Assembly: GCA_964427535.1 (NCBI GenBank)
Contig: CAYRVF010000004.1
Coordinates: 1 to 64,000 of the forward strand
Origin: CAYRVF01 sp964427535
GTDB lineage: Bacteria; Chloroflexota; Ktedonobacteria; Ktedonobacterales; JADMIN01
Direction of reading: 5' to 3'
Length of the DNA stretch: 64,000 bases
Positions 16,027 through 24,214 of the stretch are shown in pieces (position 1 is the stretch's first letter; every line of letters begins with the position of its first letter). The position numbers and the translations under genes are program-made. The notes under the pieces are model-generated. The model did not search any database. It had not been told where the DNA came from and saw nothing but the letters and a program-made list of their open reading frames with translations.

Positions 16027-17157
16027 TCACGGACGAATGCCGCGCGAGGCAAGCCACGTCACGACCTCGTTGACCCACGCTGGCATCGACTGGTGGGCCA
16101 TGAAGAGGTGCCCACTGTTCGGCTCGTACCACTGGGTAATGTCGCAGCCAGCGCAGTTCGTGACCCAGTACTGATAGTCAGCCTGCGCCGTACTCGGCGG
16201 GAAGGCCGCATCGTGGTCGCCGTACGTCAGCAGTACCGGAATGGCACCCGTCGTCTTGATGTACTGGTCGTTCTCCTGCTCGAGCGCCGGGAAGCCGCTG
16301 AACTCGCCCGCTGGCGTCAGCACGAAATTCGCCGGGTCGCAGGCGAGATTGACGATCCGCTGCACGGCGCCGGGCGCGTAGATGTCGAACTGGACACACT
16401 GCTGGCTGTTCGCGAAGAAGGGGACGTAGTCATCGCCAGCGGCCAGCGCGGGCGTGACGACATTGGTGATCTGGTTGTCCACGACGGCGCCCTGGCCTTG
16501 ATTGGAGTAGTTCGCCTGCACCATCGCTGCGACGTCGTGATACTCCCCCGGATACCCCTGCACAATCGCGCCGCCCGCACTGTGCCCGGCGATCACGACG
16601 GTGGGGTTGGCGAGCGTGCTTGGCGTCTGAGGTGCCGAGCAATCGCTGCCCTGCGCGACGGTATAGGCACCGGTCTTGACCTCGCCGACCAGCTGATGCA
16701 GCATGTCGCGCTGGTTCGAGGTGAGAAGCAGCTGGCCGCTCTTGGGCCGGTCATACACACTCTTGGCGAAGCCGAGCCGGTCGTACGAGATGACGACAAA
16801 ACCCGCCTGAGCGAGCTGCCGCGCGACCGAATAGCTGGGCGAAAAATCCCAGTTCGCCGTCGAGGAGGCGATGCCGTGAACCAACACCAGCGCGGGCGTG
16901 GCGCTGGTAGGGTGCCCAGACGTATAGCGCAGCCCATAGAGCGTGCTCGGCAGCGGATCGCCGGTGTTATGCACGCTAAAGCAGACGGTTTGGACGCTCA
17001 CCGCTGCGCTCCGAGATGCGGCGGCTGAAGCGGCGGACGCGGCGCTCGCGACGGCTCCGCTCGGGGCGAGCAGCAACACACTGACAATGAGGGTGAGGGC
17101 AGCGGTGCCCGCCAGACGCCACGAGACATGCGAACGGCGCATTGTGCGATGTAACAT
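16027..17157 (-). CDS. Secreted alpha/beta hydrolase
   Basis: 376-residue hydrolase with a Sec signal peptide (RRSHVSWRLAGTAALTLIVSVLLLAPSGAVA, cut near residue 38 before an Ala/Ser run). The mature part shows the alpha/beta fold: ALVLVHGIASS (oxyanion loop), VVISYDRLGFAKS, nucleophile elbow VVIAGHSAGGAI (Ser), TYGDHDAAFPP (Asp region) and EPNSGHLFMAHQS (His). So a complete catalytic triad and an extracellular esterase or lipase-like role are likely; the substrate is unknown. ATG at 17157 follows GGAGGGAG. Single gene. Confidence 0.9.
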   Translation of the reverse strand: MLHRTMRRSHVSWRLAGTAALTLIVSVLLLAPSGAVASAASAASAAASRSAAVSVQTVCFSVHNTGDPLPSTLYGLRYTSGHPTSATPALVLVHGIASSTANWDFSPSYSVARQLAQAGFVVISYDRLGFAKSVYDRPKSGQLLLTSNQRDMLHQLVGEVKTGAYTVAQGSDCSAPQTPSTLANPTVVIAGHSAGGAIVQGYPGEYHDVAAMVQANYSNQGQGAVVDNQITNVVTPALAAGDDYVPFFANSQQCVQFDIYAPGAVQRIVNLACDPANFVLTPAGEFSGFPALEQENDQYIKTTGAIPVLLTYGDHDAAFPPSTAQADYQYWVTNCAGCDITQWYEPNSGHLFMAHQSMPAWVNEVVTWLASRGIRP

Positions 17158-17347
17158 GGGTACTCCCTCCACTGGCCGTGCTGTGCGACATCGAGAGGCC
17201 AATATGCCTGTCGCGCTTCTCCAATGAAGCGGACTGCGCTGCGCACAAACACAAACCATGCCAAAGGGAGGGGGCAGCAAAGGACACGCTCGTTACGCCG
17301 TAGCGGGCATCGGTGGAGGAATGGGCGGCCCGTGGGCCAGCGCTGTT

Positions 17348-17379
17348 CCCCCTCCCCTGGCATCAAGCAGGGGAGGGGG
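17348..17379. terminator. Strong GC hairpin after the holin/DUF3618 operon
   Basis: A perfect 12-bp inverted repeat (17348-17359 CCCCCTCCCCTG / 17368-17379) with an 8-nt loop, 18 bp beyond the stop of the last gene of the minus-strand envelope module. There is no T-tract, so it may act as an mRNA-end stabiliser or a repeat-family member instead. Confidence 0.55.
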
Positions 17380-17396
17380 ACATGAGGGGGTGGGGG

Positions 17397-18269
17397 CTAG
17401 CGGAGCCTACGCGAGGGTCGCTCGATGATGACCTCCGCTGGCACCACGATCTCCGACGGCTCGTCGAGCTCGTCGTCCACGTCCATGTCTTCTTCTTCGT
17501 CTGGGCGGCGCGACCGGCCGAGGATACGGCCGATCACCCAGAGCACACCAACCAGGGCCGCCAGCGCGCCAAGGATCTGCGGTGCCCGCGCGCGCAGTGT
17601 GGATTCCCACTCCTGCACGTCTTCGCGCCGCTGCAACTCCTGCGCCTGGCGACGCGCCTGCTCGAGACGCATCTGCGCCTGGTCGCGTGCCTGCTGCGCG
17701 ATTGGCGTCACCCGCTCGCGTGCCTGCTGGGCGATTGGCGTCACCCGCTCGCGTGCCTGCTGGGCGATTGGCGTGACCCGCTCGATGGCCGTGTTCGCCG
17801 CCTGAATCGCCGGGCGGGCGCGGTCCAGAAGAGCGGCTTGCGCCTGTTGCCGGGCCTGCGCACTCAACCGCTCGGGTTTGAGCCTGTCTTCGAGCTGGTC
17901 GATGGTCTGGCTCATCTGCGCTCGCGTCGCGGCGATGTCCTGCCGCAACTCCTCGGGCGACTCCTCCTCGTCTGTTGACGGACGCGCGGCTGCTCCAGTC
18001 GTAGGGGCGGTCGCGCCAGTGGCATCCAGGGCTGCCGCTGGTCCGGGCGGCACCGGCGGCACTGGCGAAGCGGGACCGACCACATCTTCGCGGAGTGGCG
18101 CCGCAGGCTGCTCATCGGGCCGGAACGTGGCTACAGTCTCAGATGACCCCGGTGTGGCAGGCGGGGGCGTCCCCCTCGCCACATCTGGTGGCACCGGCAC
18201 GGCGGGCAAGGTGGGCGATTCATCCGGCGGAGCCGAACGGCGATTTACTTCGTCTGATCTTTCATCCAT
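17397..18269 (-). CDS. DUF3618 domain protein with C-terminal membrane helix
   Basis: 290-residue protein. Residues 1-100 are a Pro/Ala-rich, probably disordered segment; then comes a DUF3618 signature (EELRQDIAATRAQMSQTIDQ, then LEDRLKPERLSAQAR), a long amphipathic helix containing three perfect ERVTPIAQQAR repeats, one membrane helix (ILGALAALVGVLWVIGRIL) and an acidic C-terminus (PDEEEDMDVDDELDEP). DUF3618 proteins are envelope proteins of unknown role; the helical part resembles apolipoprotein- or LEA-like membrane-surface helices. The start overlaps the end of the holin-like gene by 25 bp, with AAGGAGG inside that gene, so translation is coupled. Same architecture as the 18797-20035 gene. 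Confidence 0.85.
   Translation of the reverse strand: MDERSDEVNRRSAPPDESPTLPAVPVPPDVARGTPPPATPGSSETVATFRPDEQPAAPLREDVVGPASPVPPVPPGPAAALDATGATAPTTGAAARPSTDEEESPEELRQDIAATRAQMSQTIDQLEDRLKPERLSAQARQQAQAALLDRARPAIQAANTAIERVTPIAQQARERVTPIAQQARERVTPIAQQARDQAQMRLEQARRQAQELQRREDVQEWESTLRARAPQILGALAALVGVLWVIGRILGRSRRPDEEEDMDVDDELDEPSEIVVPAEVIIERPSRRLR
17683..17781. repeat. Three tandem 33-bp in-frame repeats
   Basis: Units at 17683-17715, 17716-17748 and 17749-17781 differ at only a few bases and encode repeated R-x-R-V-T-P-I-A-Q-Q-A units inside the DUF3618 protein. The 33-bp (11-residue) period equals three helical turns, as in apolipoprotein/LEA-like helices. Copy number is probably variable. Confidence 0.85.
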
Positions 18270-18637
18270 CGGGCATCCTCCTTCACACTAGCAATCGTCT
18301 GTCGCGGCATGAGATCGACGCTCCGGAGCGCCGCGACGCCCCGCGCCGCGAGCATGCCACCCGCGCCCGCAACGAGCATGCCGACGAGCGCGGCAGCCAG
18401 CCAGCGAGGCAAGATCGCATCGAGCAGCGAGATCAGCGCGTCGATCACCGCGAACAGCGCCGTGTAGGCCAGCAACCCACCCGCCGCGATCAGGCCCGCC
18501 CCCAGGGCCGCTTCCCTGGCTTTTTGCAGCAACTCGGTTCTGGCGAGCTGGATCTCCTCGCGGACAAGCTCGGTCATCTGAGTCGTGAGCTGGGCCACGA
18601 GCTCAGAGGTAGACGAGTCTCCGCTCTGCGTCTGCAT
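18245..18637 (-). CDS. Phage-holin superfamily (holin_3_6-type) membrane protein
   Basis: About 130 residues: an N-terminal amphipathic helix (STSELVAQLTTQMTELVREE then IQLARTELLQKAREA), two membrane helices (LGAGLIAAGGLLAYTALFAV; WLAAALVGMLVAGAGGMLAA) and a C-terminal SVKEDARWMKDQTK. This is the pattern of the holin-superfamily III / Actinobacteriota-type 'phage holin family' proteins, which are chromosomal and usually not lytic. ATG at 18637 follows AGGAGAG. It is followed by, and overlaps, a DUF3618 gene; the same pair occurs at 20403-18797. Confidence 0.85.
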   Translation of the reverse strand: MQTQSGDSSTSELVAQLTTQMTELVREEIQLARTELLQKAREAALGAGLIAAGGLLAYTALFAVIDALISLLDAILPRWLAAALVGMLVAGAGGMLAARGVAALRSVDLMPRQTIASVKEDARWMKDQTK

Positions 18638-18796
18638 GCTGCCGTCTCTCCTTTCGGGCATTCCCGACCGGCGTCTAGACAAAGCACTTCGCTCGTGTGT
18701 CAGCATTGTCTGTTCCGAACCGTGCCGGTCAGACATCGTCCTTCACAGAAGCGAAGTGCGACAGACGCGAAGCGCTAGAGCACCGGAGCTGCGCCG

Positions 18797-20035
18797 CTAG
18801 GCCTGCGCCTGGCTCTGTGACGACTGCTGGCCCGAGGACGTCCCCGGAGTGGGCAATCCCTGATTCTGCGCCTCGTCCTGGGCGGCATCCTTGGCGGCGG
18901 CGCCTGCCGACTTGGCGACCGACTGCACACGCTGGACAGTATCCTGCGCGACGCCCTCTGCCCGCTGCACGAGCGTATCGCGCGCGGGGCCGAGCACACG
19001 GTCCTCCTGCGGCGTCTCGGGGACGGAGAGACCCACCAGAACCCCTGCGGCCAACGCGGCGGCACCGAGCATCAGCGGGTTCTCGTCGAGCTGCCGCTGG
19101 AACCAGCTCTGCGCCCGTTGTGTCTGGTATTGCGCCTGGCCGGAGAACTGCTCCGCCGCGTTCTGCACCTGGCCGCTCGCCTGACTCGCCATGCTCTGCA
19201 CCTGATCGGAGACCTGTCCAGCGGCTTGCTGCACCCGATCCGTCGCCTGGCTCGCCGCGTTCTGCACGGAGCCCGTCACCTGTCCGGCACGGTCCTGCAG
19301 CCTGTCGCCCACGTTCGGGCCGTCGCTCGACCGGTACCCCGAGGTTGCCAGTCCACCTGCCGAGTAGTCGATCGCGTTCGGATACCCCTGCGGACTGTAC
19401 GGGTACGTCGGATTGCCGGGCGTGAGGCGATGCTGGCCCCCGTTGTAGGTGTAGATGCCGCTCGTCGGATATCGCGTTGTGCTCTGCGCTTTCGCCGTGC
19501 TGCGTCCCTTGCTGATCAGCCAGCCGATGCCGATCGCGGCGAGCGCGGCCGGGACGGGATTCTCACGAATGGTCGTGATGAAGGTGTTTCCTGCTCCCCG
19601 TGCCGAGTTCGATGTGTTGTTGACCATAGCCTCAACTCTTCCAATCGTCGCGTCGCGAACGCTGTCCTTCGCCTGCTGAACGGACTGCGCGACGGCGTCC
19701 TTGGCCTCGTCCTTGAGATGGCGTGGACTGAGACGGTCCTCAATGGCGTTGATCGTCTCGCTCATCTGCGCGCGCGTCTCTTCAATGTCGTTGCGTATCT
19801 CATTGGGGTCGTCGGAGGTGTGCGCGTCGGTTGTGGCGGCATCCATACGCGACGGAAAGTGGTCGCGCGACGCGCCCGTCGTTTCGATGCGCACGGTGTC
19901 GTCGTGACGCGACACGGATCGTCCCGACTGGACGTACTCTGAGCGGGCGTCGCGGAGACCCGGCAGCGCCTCATCGGTGCGGGCGCCCGCCGCGGGCACT
20001 TCGCGAATCTCTACGTCGTCTGCTCTTTGATCCAT
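18797..20035 (-). CDS. DUF3618 domain protein with apolipoprotein-like Gln/Ala helices
   Basis: 412 residues. Disordered polar N-terminus; DUF3618 block (DPNEIRNDIEETRAQMSETI, NAIEDRLSPRHLKDEAKDAV); a membrane helix region (ENPVPAALAAIGIGWLIS); a Tyr/Gly/Pro-rich spacer (YTYNGGQHRLTPGNPTYPYS); then 11-residue-like repeats rich in Q, A, S, V (QVTGSVQNAASQATDRVQQA, then AGQVSDQVQSMASQASGQVQ); a second membrane helix (ENPLMLGAAALAAGVLVGL) and a further amphipathic, Gln-rich tail. Start ATG 20035 follows AAGGAGG and overlaps the upstream holin gene by 25 bp. Function unknown; probably binds or shapes the membrane. It differs from its paralogue by the extra repeat region. Confidence 0.87.
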   Translation of the reverse strand: MDQRADDVEIREVPAAGARTDEALPGLRDARSEYVQSGRSVSRHDDTVRIETTGASRDHFPSRMDAATTDAHTSDDPNEIRNDIEETRAQMSETINAIEDRLSPRHLKDEAKDAVAQSVQQAKDSVRDATIGRVEAMVNNTSNSARGAGNTFITTIRENPVPAALAAIGIGWLISKGRSTAKAQSTTRYPTSGIYTYNGGQHRLTPGNPTYPYSPQGYPNAIDYSAGGLATSGYRSSDGPNVGDRLQDRAGQVTGSVQNAASQATDRVQQAAGQVSDQVQSMASQASGQVQNAAEQFSGQAQYQTQRAQSWFQRQLDENPLMLGAAALAAGVLVGLSVPETPQEDRVLGPARDTLVQRAEGVAQDTVQRVQSVAKSAGAAAKDAAQDEAQNQGLPTPGTSSGQQSSQSQAQA

Positions 20036-20403
20036 GCCGCATCCTCCTTCAGCGTATCAATCGTGCGCTCGGGCACCGGCTTCGTCTTGCGCATCTGCTC
20101 GATGCCCATGTAGGCTAGTGCCGCGCCGATGCCGAGCAGCACGACCGTCACGATGAGGGCCGAGAGCCACAGCGGAAGCGCGTAGGCCAGCGCGATGATG
20201 ACCGTAGCGACGAGCGCGAGGAATCCCGTATAGAGCACCACCGCACCGGCGGTGGCCAGCCCCGCGTCTCGTCCATAGGTCTTGGCCTTCTGCGTCATCT
20301 CAGTCCGAGCCAGCGCGAACTCCTGACGTACGAGCGTGGTCGTCTCCTTCGTCAACTCTGAGAAGAGCTCCCCCAGGCTGCGTTCGTTATTACGCGTTTG
20401 CAT
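20011..20403 (-). CDS. Phage-holin superfamily (holin_3_6-type) membrane protein
   Basis: 130-residue paralogue of the 18245-18637 protein: N-terminal amphipathic helix (ERSLGELFSELTKETTTLVR), ALARTEMTQKAKTYGRDAGL, two membrane helices (AGAVVLYTGFLALVATVII; LSALIVTVVLLGIGAALAYM) and the ending TLKEDAAWIKEQTT, which matches SVKEDARWMKDQTK of the other copy. ATG at 20403 with AAAGGAG 11 nt upstream. Pairs with the downstream DUF3618 gene by a 25-bp overlap. The name 'holin' reflects fold, not a lysis role; no endolysin or phage gene is nearby. Confidence 0.85.
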   Translation of the reverse strand: MQTRNNERSLGELFSELTKETTTLVRQEFALARTEMTQKAKTYGRDAGLATAGAVVLYTGFLALVATVIIALAYALPLWLSALIVTVVLLGIGAALAYMGIEQMRKTKPVPERTIDTLKEDAAWIKEQTT

Positions 20404-20452
20404 AGTCAGAACGACTCCTTTGCGTCTTGCCAGGTCGGGAGGCGCGCCCCAG

Positions 20453-21220
20453 CTAGGGGAGGCGAACCTCGCGGATCGACTCACCACGCGAGCCAGGATC
20501 GTAGACCCCATACGGAGCTCCCTGCCCCTCCCACTGTGCGGGATGCCCAGTCGTACTCGTGCGCCGCGCGGCGGGCGAGCCTCCCAGGTCCGTCGTGCTG
20601 GGGCCGTAGGAGCCGGACGAGTATGGTCTCCCGCTGGGACCGGCGTCGCTCTGCGAGCTCTTCAGGAAGCGCGCGGCAAACACGCCCAGCGTGAACGCAC
20701 CCGCCAGAAAGAGCGCGGGCTGGCGACGTGCGAACCCTTCCGCCTCGCCGACGAGATCCCGCACATCGCGCTCGTGCAGATATCCCGCGGCCCGGTTCAC
20801 GCGATGTGCAGCCTCGTCCGCCACGCTCGCAAGCGGCTGGTTATTCTCGTGAAGCTGCTGGCCCAGTGTCGAGATGGCCGAGGCCAGTCCATCGAGACTT
20901 TGTGCCGCCTGATCCTTGCGGCTCTCTAGCGCCGAATTCGCCGACTGCTGCACCTGATGCTTGACCTGCACTGCCGTCTGCTGCGCCTGGTCGATGGCTG
21001 GCTGGGCTGTCTGCTGCGCCTGATTCACCACGTTCTGCGCGGTGTCCGCAGCCTGGTTTGCCGCCTGCTTTGCCGCGTTCTTGGCCTTGCCGGCTTGTCG
21101 CGAAGCGGCAGCCTGAGCGTCGCCGGACTGCCCGGCGGACGACTCGGATGCGTTCGCATTCTGCGCTGGCATCGACCCAGTCGGCTCCTCGTCGCCGTAA
21201 TACGGTTCGCCCGTGACCAC
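20453..21220 (-). CDS. Amphipathic-helix (apolipoprotein-like) envelope protein
   Basis: 255 residues; first gene of the holin/DUF3618 module, 49 bp ahead of the next. Polar N-terminus (EPYYGDEEPTG), then a long Ala/Gln/Asn helix with 11-residue-like periodicity (AAKQAANQAADTAQNVVNQA, then QQTAQPAIDQAQQTAVQVKH), a LASAISTLGQQLHENNQPLA helix and LVGEAEGFARRQPALFLAGA leading into a short membrane segment, then a Ser/Gly/Tyr/Pro tail. The RRQPALFLAGA segment before a hydrophobic stretch is found in actinobacterial DUF3618-associated proteins. The start is GTG 21220, 7 nt after GGAAGGAG; an upstream in-frame GTG lacks a site. Function unknown. Confidence 0.8.
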   Translation of the reverse strand: MVTGEPYYGDEEPTGSMPAQNANASESSAGQSGDAQAAASRQAGKAKNAAKQAANQAADTAQNVVNQAQQTAQPAIDQAQQTAVQVKHQVQQSANSALESRKDQAAQSLDGLASAISTLGQQLHENNQPLASVADEAAHRVNRAAGYLHERDVRDLVGEAEGFARRQPALFLAGAFTLGVFAARFLKSSQSDAGPSGRPYSSGSYGPSTTDLGGSPAARRTSTTGHPAQWEGQGAPYGVYDPGSRGESIREVRLP

Positions 21221-21777
21221 TGGGATACTCCTTCCACAGTCATCGATTGATGACGAGTCCTCATGACCCGCTGCCACTCATGTGAACGGAGGCAAAGGGC
21301 CGATCGCATGTGCCAGGGGGAATGCAAGTCATGTGCCACGCATGCGAGCGATATCACGCCCCAATCGCGGCCACAGATGAAGCGCAGACGCTCGCCGGAT
21401 GGAGGACTCCTGGCGAGCGGTTCGGCCAATTGGGTGAGCGGGAGTGAGCGAGCATAACGAATGTGCGTTCGCGGCGTTATATTTTGGATGAAACACGTGC
21501 AGCACGCATGCATGCGGCCACCATCTCAGCCAGGGGATGGCGCGGGCGGTGGCGAGTGCCTGTGTCTGCCGGGGTCCTAGAGAAAGGGAGGCGTAGGCAA
21601 GACAGGCTCTGAGACAGTGACCTCTTTCCGCAATCGGGCTGCTACGAGAAGAGCGCGCTCTTCCGGATCTTGAACGCCGCGTCCCATGAACGATATCCAG
21701 CGGCGACAGACCCGGCGGCACGCTCGCACGCACCGGCTGGCGGTCACGGGTGATCTCCAGTCGATCAGGAGGAATGC
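21221..21777. other. Intergenic region between divergent operons
   Basis: 557 bp between the envelope module (minus) and the sedolisin gene (plus), presumably holding promoters for both. I see no consensus promoter pair, no tRNA and no small gene with a ribosome site; open frames here have random composition. Confidence 0.5.
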
Positions 21778-23355
21778 ATGAGCCGATTCTTCAGGCAGAA
21801 GGCGGTCCGTCGCATGGCGCCGGTCGCCATTCTCGCTCTGGCCGCGATCCTCGTCTGGACGCCGATCCTCAGCACTTCGTTCGTCAAGGCAACGCCAAAG
21901 ACGGCCAGCCAGGCTGTGACGCCGAACATCAGCGACTGGGTCTATTTGTCGGCGGACGGTAAGCCGCCAAGTGAGGCCGCATGTAACGCGGTCGGCCGTC
22001 GGTGCTTCAACCCGACGTCGATGGCGAACTCGTACGACTACGCTGTCTTGCATTCAATGGGCAACCAGGGGCAAGGCAAGACGATCGCGATCATCGACTC
22101 GTTCGGCAGCGACACCATCCGCAACGACCTGTACACGTTCGACCAGGCGTTCGGGCTGCCGAATCCCTGCGGCGCGGCCGCTGGGCTCCCCTCCACGCCC
22201 GACAACAACTGCGCGTCGACAGTCTCGCCCCGGTTCGATATCGTCTCGTTCCAGGGCTCGCCGTCTCCGACGCCCCCGCCGCCCAATAACGGCACTGGCA
22301 TCGAGAACCACAACCTGTGGTCGCTCGAGGTCTCGCTCGACGTGGAGTGGGCACACGCGACGGCGCCACTCGCCAACATCATGCTGGTGACCACCCCGAC
22401 CGCCGAGACGCTGGGCGTGCAGGGCTTCCAGCAGATGATGAACGCCGAGCAGTATATCGCCGATAACCACCTGGCCGACGTCATCACGCAGAGCTTCGGC
22501 GCTGGCGAGGGGTCATTCCACAACGGGCTTGCCTCGCTCAAGCAGCTGCGGCAGGCCTTCGTGGACGCGCAGGCCAACAACATCACCGTCTTCGCCTCGT
22601 CAGGTGATGGTGGCTCGACCAACGCCTACAAAGAGCCAGTCAAGAACCCGGGCAACATTCCGTATCCGAGCGTGATCTGGCCCGCCTCCGATCCGCTGGT
22701 GACCTCCGTTGGCGGCACCTATCTCTGCACCGACGCCACGACGGGTACCACCACCGATACCGTCTCACCGCCAGTTAACTGCCAGCCAGGCGCGAACCCC
22801 GGCCTGCAGCGTGAGACCGGATGGGTCGCCTCAGGCGGCGGCTACAGCATCTACTTCTCGCGGCCAGACTACCAGAACGTGCTACCCGCGGGCAGCAGCT
22901 ATGTTGGGAGCTCGCCTGGTGCCCCCGGCCCGAACAACAACATGCGCGGCGTGCCTGACGTCGCCTATCAGGCGAGCTCGAGGACGGGCGTGCTCGTTTA
23001 CGACACGGAGCCGCAGACGAACAACCAAGCCGGCACGGGCTGTGGCGGCGCGAATCCCTGCAGCGCGGGCTGGTACGTCGTCGGCGGCACGAGCGCGGCG
23101 TCCCCGCAGTGGGCGGGCCTGATCGCGATGGCCGACCAGATGGCCGGGCGCGACCTCGGCTTCATCAACCCGGCGCTCTACCAGATCGCGAATAGCGGCA
23201 ACTACGGGAAAGACTTCTTCGACGTCACACAGAACTGCAACCAGACGACGTCGATTCCCGGCTGGTGCGCGTCGAAGGGGTGGGATGCGGTGACTGGCCT
23301 CGGCACACCCGATGCTGCCCACCTGATTCCCGACCTGATCGCCGCCACCCACTAG
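21778..23355 (+). CDS. Secreted sedolisin-family (S53) peptidase
   Basis: 525-residue protease with a signal peptide (VRRMAPVAILALAAILVWTP, cut near residue 38) and a catalytic domain that follows almost directly, without the ~150-residue activation domain of classic sedolisins. Seen: GQGKTIAIIDSFGSDTIRND, Glu184 and Asp188 in LEVSLDVEWAHATAP, Asp277 in ASSGDGGS, Ser439 in GGTSAASPQWAG and the WDAVTGLGTPDA end. Cys pairs (in NPCGAAAG, DNNCAS, YLCTD, VNCQP, TGCGGANPC, NCNQ, GWCASKG) suggest extracellular disulfides. ATG at 21778 has CAGGAGGA at good spacing. With the kumamolisin 6 kb away it suggests protein scavenging in acidic surroundings (inference). Confidence 0.95.
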   Translation: MSRFFRQKAVRRMAPVAILALAAILVWTPILSTSFVKATPKTASQAVTPNISDWVYLSADGKPPSEAACNAVGRRCFNPTSMANSYDYAVLHSMGNQGQGKTIAIIDSFGSDTIRNDLYTFDQAFGLPNPCGAAAGLPSTPDNNCASTVSPRFDIVSFQGSPSPTPPPPNNGTGIENHNLWSLEVSLDVEWAHATAPLANIMLVTTPTAETLGVQGFQQMMNAEQYIADNHLADVITQSFGAGEGSFHNGLASLKQLRQAFVDAQANNITVFASSGDGGSTNAYKEPVKNPGNIPYPSVIWPASDPLVTSVGGTYLCTDATTGTTTDTVSPPVNCQPGANPGLQRETGWVASGGGYSIYFSRPDYQNVLPAGSSYVGSSPGAPGPNNNMRGVPDVAYQASSRTGVLVYDTEPQTNNQAGTGCGGANPCSAGWYVVGGTSAASPQWAGLIAMADQMAGRDLGFINPALYQIANSGNYGKDFFDVTQNCNQTTSIPGWCASKGWDAVTGLGTPDAAHLIPDLIAATH

Positions 23356-23380
23356 CGTTCACATCGCTTCAACACATCAG

Positions 23381-23406
23381 GCCCTCCTTCGGCTATGAAG
23401 GAGGGC
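23381..23406. terminator. Hairpin terminator of the sedolisin gene
   Basis: A perfect 10-bp stem (GCCCTCCTTC at 23381-23390, GAAGGAGGGC at 23397-23406) with a 6-nt loop, 25 bp after the stop codon. No T-tract follows, as usual in high-GC bacteria. Confidence 0.65.
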
Positions 23407-23416
23407 AACACGGACG

Positions 23417-23468
23417 AGACCCCTGTCGGACGACGACGCACGCGGGCGCCGCCATTCGGCAGGGGTCT
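23417..23468. terminator. Second long hairpin in the 23356-23679 gap
   Basis: Arms AGACCCCTGTCGGA (23417-23430) and TTCGGCAGGGGTCT (23455-23468) pair at most positions across a 24-nt loop. The 324-bp gap lies between convergent genes, so this may stop the opposing DUF1059 transcript. Nothing else is seen in the gap. Confidence 0.45.
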
Positions 23469-23679
23469 TGTGGTGTCCGGTGAACGTGACGCCGTGACAG
23501 GCGGAGGAGCGACACCGGCACCGCATGGAACGATGCTGAGGGGAAGCAAGGCGCGGCGGCCGGTGGGCACTGCTGGGGCAGCGAAGCGGCACGCCGCGCA
23601 AGGAGAACGCGAACACCGCCGTTGGGGTGGCCGTGCGGAGCACATGCCCGAACGGGCGGCGGATCACGCTGTCGTGCGG

Positions 23680-23889
23680 TCAGCGAGTGGGCATCTGGCT
23701 GGTGGCGGGAACCTCGTCTTTGAGCATAGATCGTATCTCGTCGCGGAGCTCTGGGGTATCCGCATCGCCGTGGACGGAGATCGCGTGTTCCGATGCCGCC
23801 CGTACTACTTCGTCTTCCTCACCAGAGATCATGAGCGTGCAGCCTACTTCGTTAGGCAGCGTGCGGCAGTCGACGACTTTTCGTGCCAT
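23680..23889 (-). CDS. DUF1059 family small protein
   Basis: 69-residue protein covering the whole DUF1059 family: MARKVVDCRTLPNEVGC, TLMISGEEDEVVRAASEHAI, SVHGDADTPELRDEIRSMLK. The conserved Cys residues at positions 8 and 17 and the VHGD segment suggest a small metal- or thiol-active protein, but its role is unknown. ATG at 23889 follows GGAGGTG; the frame is open further upstream without support. Single gene. Confidence 0.9.
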   Translation of the reverse strand: MARKVVDCRTLPNEVGCTLMISGEEDEVVRAASEHAISVHGDADTPELRDEIRSMLKDEVPATSQMPTR

Positions 23890-24214
23890 GAGCCCACCTC
23901 CTACGGCGGGTGCTCTCCGCGCCAGCCGGTCTGGCGACGGGGGGAGCCAGACAACGTCGATTATCCCCAGCCTGTGCCCACGGCCAGAGCATCGCACATT
24001 CATGACGGCGCGACAAGCAACATGGCGCTCGTGAGTGCGCGCGGACACGCACACAGGCGCCATGCGTGCCGCACCGAGCGATTGGCAGCGGGGCGTACAC
24101 TAGAAACAGACAGCGGGTATTGATGCCATCCGCGTGTGCGCTGAGACCCTGCCCGACCCGCTGATACCAAAGGTGATGTGTTGTGCAGAGTCGTTCCGGA
24201 CAAAGGAGCGCACG
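23890..24214. other. Intergenic region between divergent genes
   Basis: 325 bp upstream of both the DUF1059 gene and the 24215 membrane protein gene. A TACACT at about 24097 could be a -10 element, but no matching -35 is convincing. No RNA gene or hairpin of note. Confidence 0.4.

Noticed and set aside
17397..21220. Prophage or lysis cassette
   Set aside because: The holin-superfamily label reflects membrane topology; no endolysin, spanin, capsid, terminase or integrase gene is present, and the genes pair with DUF3618, a chromosomal envelope family.
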